NCBI RefSeq assembly: GCF_928097925.1 | Contig: NZ_CAKMRI010000001.1 | Location: 186,001-250,000, forward strand | DNA length: 64,000 bases | From: Mediannikoviicoccus vaginalis | Lineage (GTDB): Bacteria > Bacillota > Clostridia > Tissierellales > Peptoniphilaceae | Direction: 5' to 3' | Shown here: piece by piece, positions 62,260 to 64,000 of the stretch | How positions within the stretch are numbered: the stretch's first letter is position 1 | Layout: every line of letters starts with the position of its first letter | The notes under the pieces: model-generated | Told to the model about the DNA's origin: nothing | Seen by the model: only the letters and a program-made list of their open reading frames with translations | Database searches by the model: none | Translations under genes and position numbers: made by a program

Positions 62260-64000
62260 TTGGTCAAACTCTTGGAAATAGATATTTAATTGAAGAGAAC
62301 ATCGGCGTTGGAGGAATGGCCGTTGTATATAAGGCAAAAGATAAATTATTAAATAGATATGTGGCTATAAAGGTGTTAAAAGATGAGTTCATGGATGATG
62401 AGGAATTTCTAAAAAAATTTGCCATGGAGGCTCAATCTGCAGCATCTCTGTCCCATAACAATATTGTTTCTGTATATGATGTTGGAAATGCAGTTGTAAA
62501 TGACCAAAGATATAACTACATCGTTATGGAATACATTGATGGACGTACTTTAAAAGACATAATCAATAATGAGGCGCCACTTGGAGCGGAATTTGTAGCA
62601 AACATTGGTTTTCAAATTGCATCTGCCCTTGAAGCTGCCCACAAAAAAGGCGTAGTTCATAGAGATATAAAACCACATAATATCCTACTTGATAAAGATA
62701 ATGTTGCTAAGGTTACAGACTTTGGTATTGCGAGAATTTCATCCTCTGCAACCATAACATATACATCTACAGTACTTGGCACAGTGCATTATATTTCACC
62801 TGAGCAGGCAAAGGGAAAATTTATAGACAAAAAATCTGACATATACTCTCTTGGCGTAGTGCTATATGAAATGGCAACGGGAAGAGTTCCTTTTGATGCA
62901 GAAAATGCAGTTGGAATTGCACTTAAACACATTCAAGATAAATTAGTAGAACCAAAGAGCTTAAATCCAGATATTCCTCAAGGACTTAATGATATTATTT
63001 TAAAAGCCATGGACAAGGATCCTAATAATAGATTTAGCTCTGCTACTGAAATGAAGATGGCATTATTAAACTTCAGAAATTTCAAATTGGAATATGATGA
63101 CAACTTTGACAAAACTGAAAGAATCGGTGTGATTAAAGAAGAGGATATAAAACCAAAGACTGAAGAGAAGGCAGTATACAATATGAAAAATGAATATGAA
63201 GATGAGGAAGAAGAAAAGAAGGGTGGTTTCTTTAAAACCTATATTCTTCCAATTTTGCTTGCTCTTATAGTAGTTGCCGCTTCTGTAGTAGGAGTTAAAT
63301 ACTTTAAGGGGAATCTTATTAAAGAAGATGTAGTAAAGACACCTCCACTTATAGGAATTGACGTTGATTCAGCTCAAGAACAACTTGATGAACTGGACTT
63401 TGATTTAAAGGTTAAGGTAATGGGCACAGTTGAATCAGATCAAAAAGAAGGGCTAATTGCAGAACAAGACCCAGAAAGTGGAACGGAGCTTAAGAAAGGA
63501 TCAATAATAGAAGTTTATGTAAGTGGCGGAGAAGAAGATATTGTTCTTAAGAGCTATACAAACTGGAAGAAGAACGATGCAATATCATCTCTTGAATCCC
63601 TCGGACTTCAAGTTGAAATTAAAGACTCCTTTAGTGATAATTTTGATGAAGGATATATTATAAGTCAAAAACCTGGTGCAGGAGAATCCGTTAAGAAAAA
63701 TTCAACAGTTGAGTTAGTGGTTTCTAAGGGAAAGGAAGATGACACCGTTCCAATGATTAATGTGGCTGGAATGAATGTTAGAAAAGCCACTGAAAAACTT
63801 GCTGAAATTGGTTTAAAATACAATATTGAAGAAACTTCTTCAAGTACGATAGATAAGGGAGTAGTTATTAGTCAAAGCGTTGACAATGGAGTTATGGTTA
63901 AGAAGGGTTCAGTAATAAATCTTCAAGTTAGTACGGGAGAAAAGGAAGAGCCTACAGAAGAGCCTACTGAACCAAAAACAAATAAAAAGACAACATCCTA
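62256..64000 (+). CDS. prkC: PASTA-domain Ser/Thr protein kinase PrkC (3' end outside window)
   Basis: At least 581 residues are visible. The kinase domain (about 10-275) has IGVGGMAVVYKAKD, VAIKVL with the ATP-binding Lys, HRDIKPHNILLD near 136, DFGIAR near 157 and SPEQAKGKF near 180. The activation loop is rich in Thr and Ser (SSSATITYTSTVLGTVHYIS). A membrane helix spans about 329-347 (YILPILLALIVVAASVVGV). Three PASTA domains follow outside (about 355-555), then a Thr/Glu/Pro/Lys tail that is cut off at the window end. It senses muropeptides or lipid II and controls growth. AGGAGG precedes ATG 62256. Confidence 0.95.
   Translation, partial: MIGQTLGNRYLIEENIGVGGMAVVYKAKDKLLNRYVAIKVLKDEFMDDEEFLKKFAMEAQSAASLSHNNIVSVYDVGNAVVNDQRYNYIVMEYIDGRTLKDIINNEAPLGAEFVANIGFQIASALEAAHKKGVVHRDIKPHNILLDKDNVAKVTDFGIARISSSATITYTSTVLGTVHYISPEQAKGKFIDKKSDIYSLGVVLYEMATGRVPFDAENAVGIALKHIQDKLVEPKSLNPDIPQGLNDIILKAMDKDPNNRFSSATEMKMALLNFRNFKLEYDDNFDKTERIGVIKEEDIKPKTEEKAVYNMKNEYEDEEEEKKGGFFKTYILPILLALIVVAASVVGVKYFKGNLIKEDVVKTPPLIGIDVDSAQEQLDELDFDLKVKVMGTVESDQKEGLIAEQDPESGTELKKGSIIEVYVSGGEEDIVLKSYTNWKKNDAISSLESLGLQVEIKDSFSDNFDEGYIISQKPGAGESVKKNSTVELVVSKGKEDDTVPMINVAGMNVRKATEKLAEIGLKYNIEETSSSTIDKGVVISQSVDNGVMVKKGSVINLQVSTGEKEEPTEEPTEPKTNKKTTS

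Overview
The window is AT-rich, densely coded DNA from a low-GC Gram-positive anaerobe. The gene set includes a sortase-anchored giant adhesin with a YSIRK-like signal, a membrane pyrophosphatase, a valS T-box, RqcH, a PASTA kinase and frequent TTG/GTG starts. My inference is Peptoniphilaceae/Tissierellia (Peptoniphilus, Anaerococcus or Finegoldia relatives), mainly from the variant APQTYD sorting motif; no rRNA is present to prove it.

Layout. 1-7644: end of a transketolase, secG, the membrane pyrophosphatase hppA, a two-component system, a CBS-domain membrane protein and map. 7645-15690: a surface locus with a 2335-residue adhesin carrying about 18 tandem G5-type repeats and a class B sortase. 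15690-15907: a non-coding block of three consecutive hairpins. 15908-17780: tmcAL and sfsA on the minus strand. 17842-19746: three poorly characterised genes (a decayed macro-domain-like protein, a zinc-phospholipase-like protein with an irregular start, an orphan). 19770-21264: ISL3-family insertion sequence, copy 1. 21333-25967: ruvC-ruvA-ruvB-queA-tgt-yajC. 25976-30993: recJ-like gene, rel, dtd and an MBL hydrolase. 30990-36460: T-box, valS, folC, hpt and a methyltransferase. 36589-39593: patatin, TVP38-like membrane protein, csp, hslO, and a tRNA-Arg on the minus strand. 39682-41531: a small membrane protein and IS copy 2. 41535-43331: a UvrD-like helicase (minus). 43379-47234: nitroreductase, TPR protein and modABC. 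47296-51629: rnr-smpB converging on rqcH. 51770-64000: the long housekeeping run yicC-gmk-rpoZ-coaBC-priA-def-fmt-yugP-rsmB-rlmN-stp-prkC, the last gene cut by the window end.

How the genes work together. Most are core translation, repair and nucleotide functions in conserved Firmicutes order. Three groups stand out: ribosome rescue and RNA decay (rnr, smpB, rqcH), Holliday-junction resolution with queuosine synthesis (ruvCAB, queA, tgt), and Ser/Thr phosphorylation (stp, prkC). The accessory features are the adhesin/sortase pair, the orphan trio at 17.8-19.7 kb and the two IS copies. Both IS copies sit exactly in the T-tract of a rho-independent terminator, each with its own 8-bp target duplication, which is the most unusual pattern seen here. 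No CRISPR array, prophage, rRNA operon or complete novel defence system is visible. No gene-free stretch exceeds about 290 bases; the larger gaps (7645-7877, 15659-15907, 21077-21332, 30994-31280) are described below.
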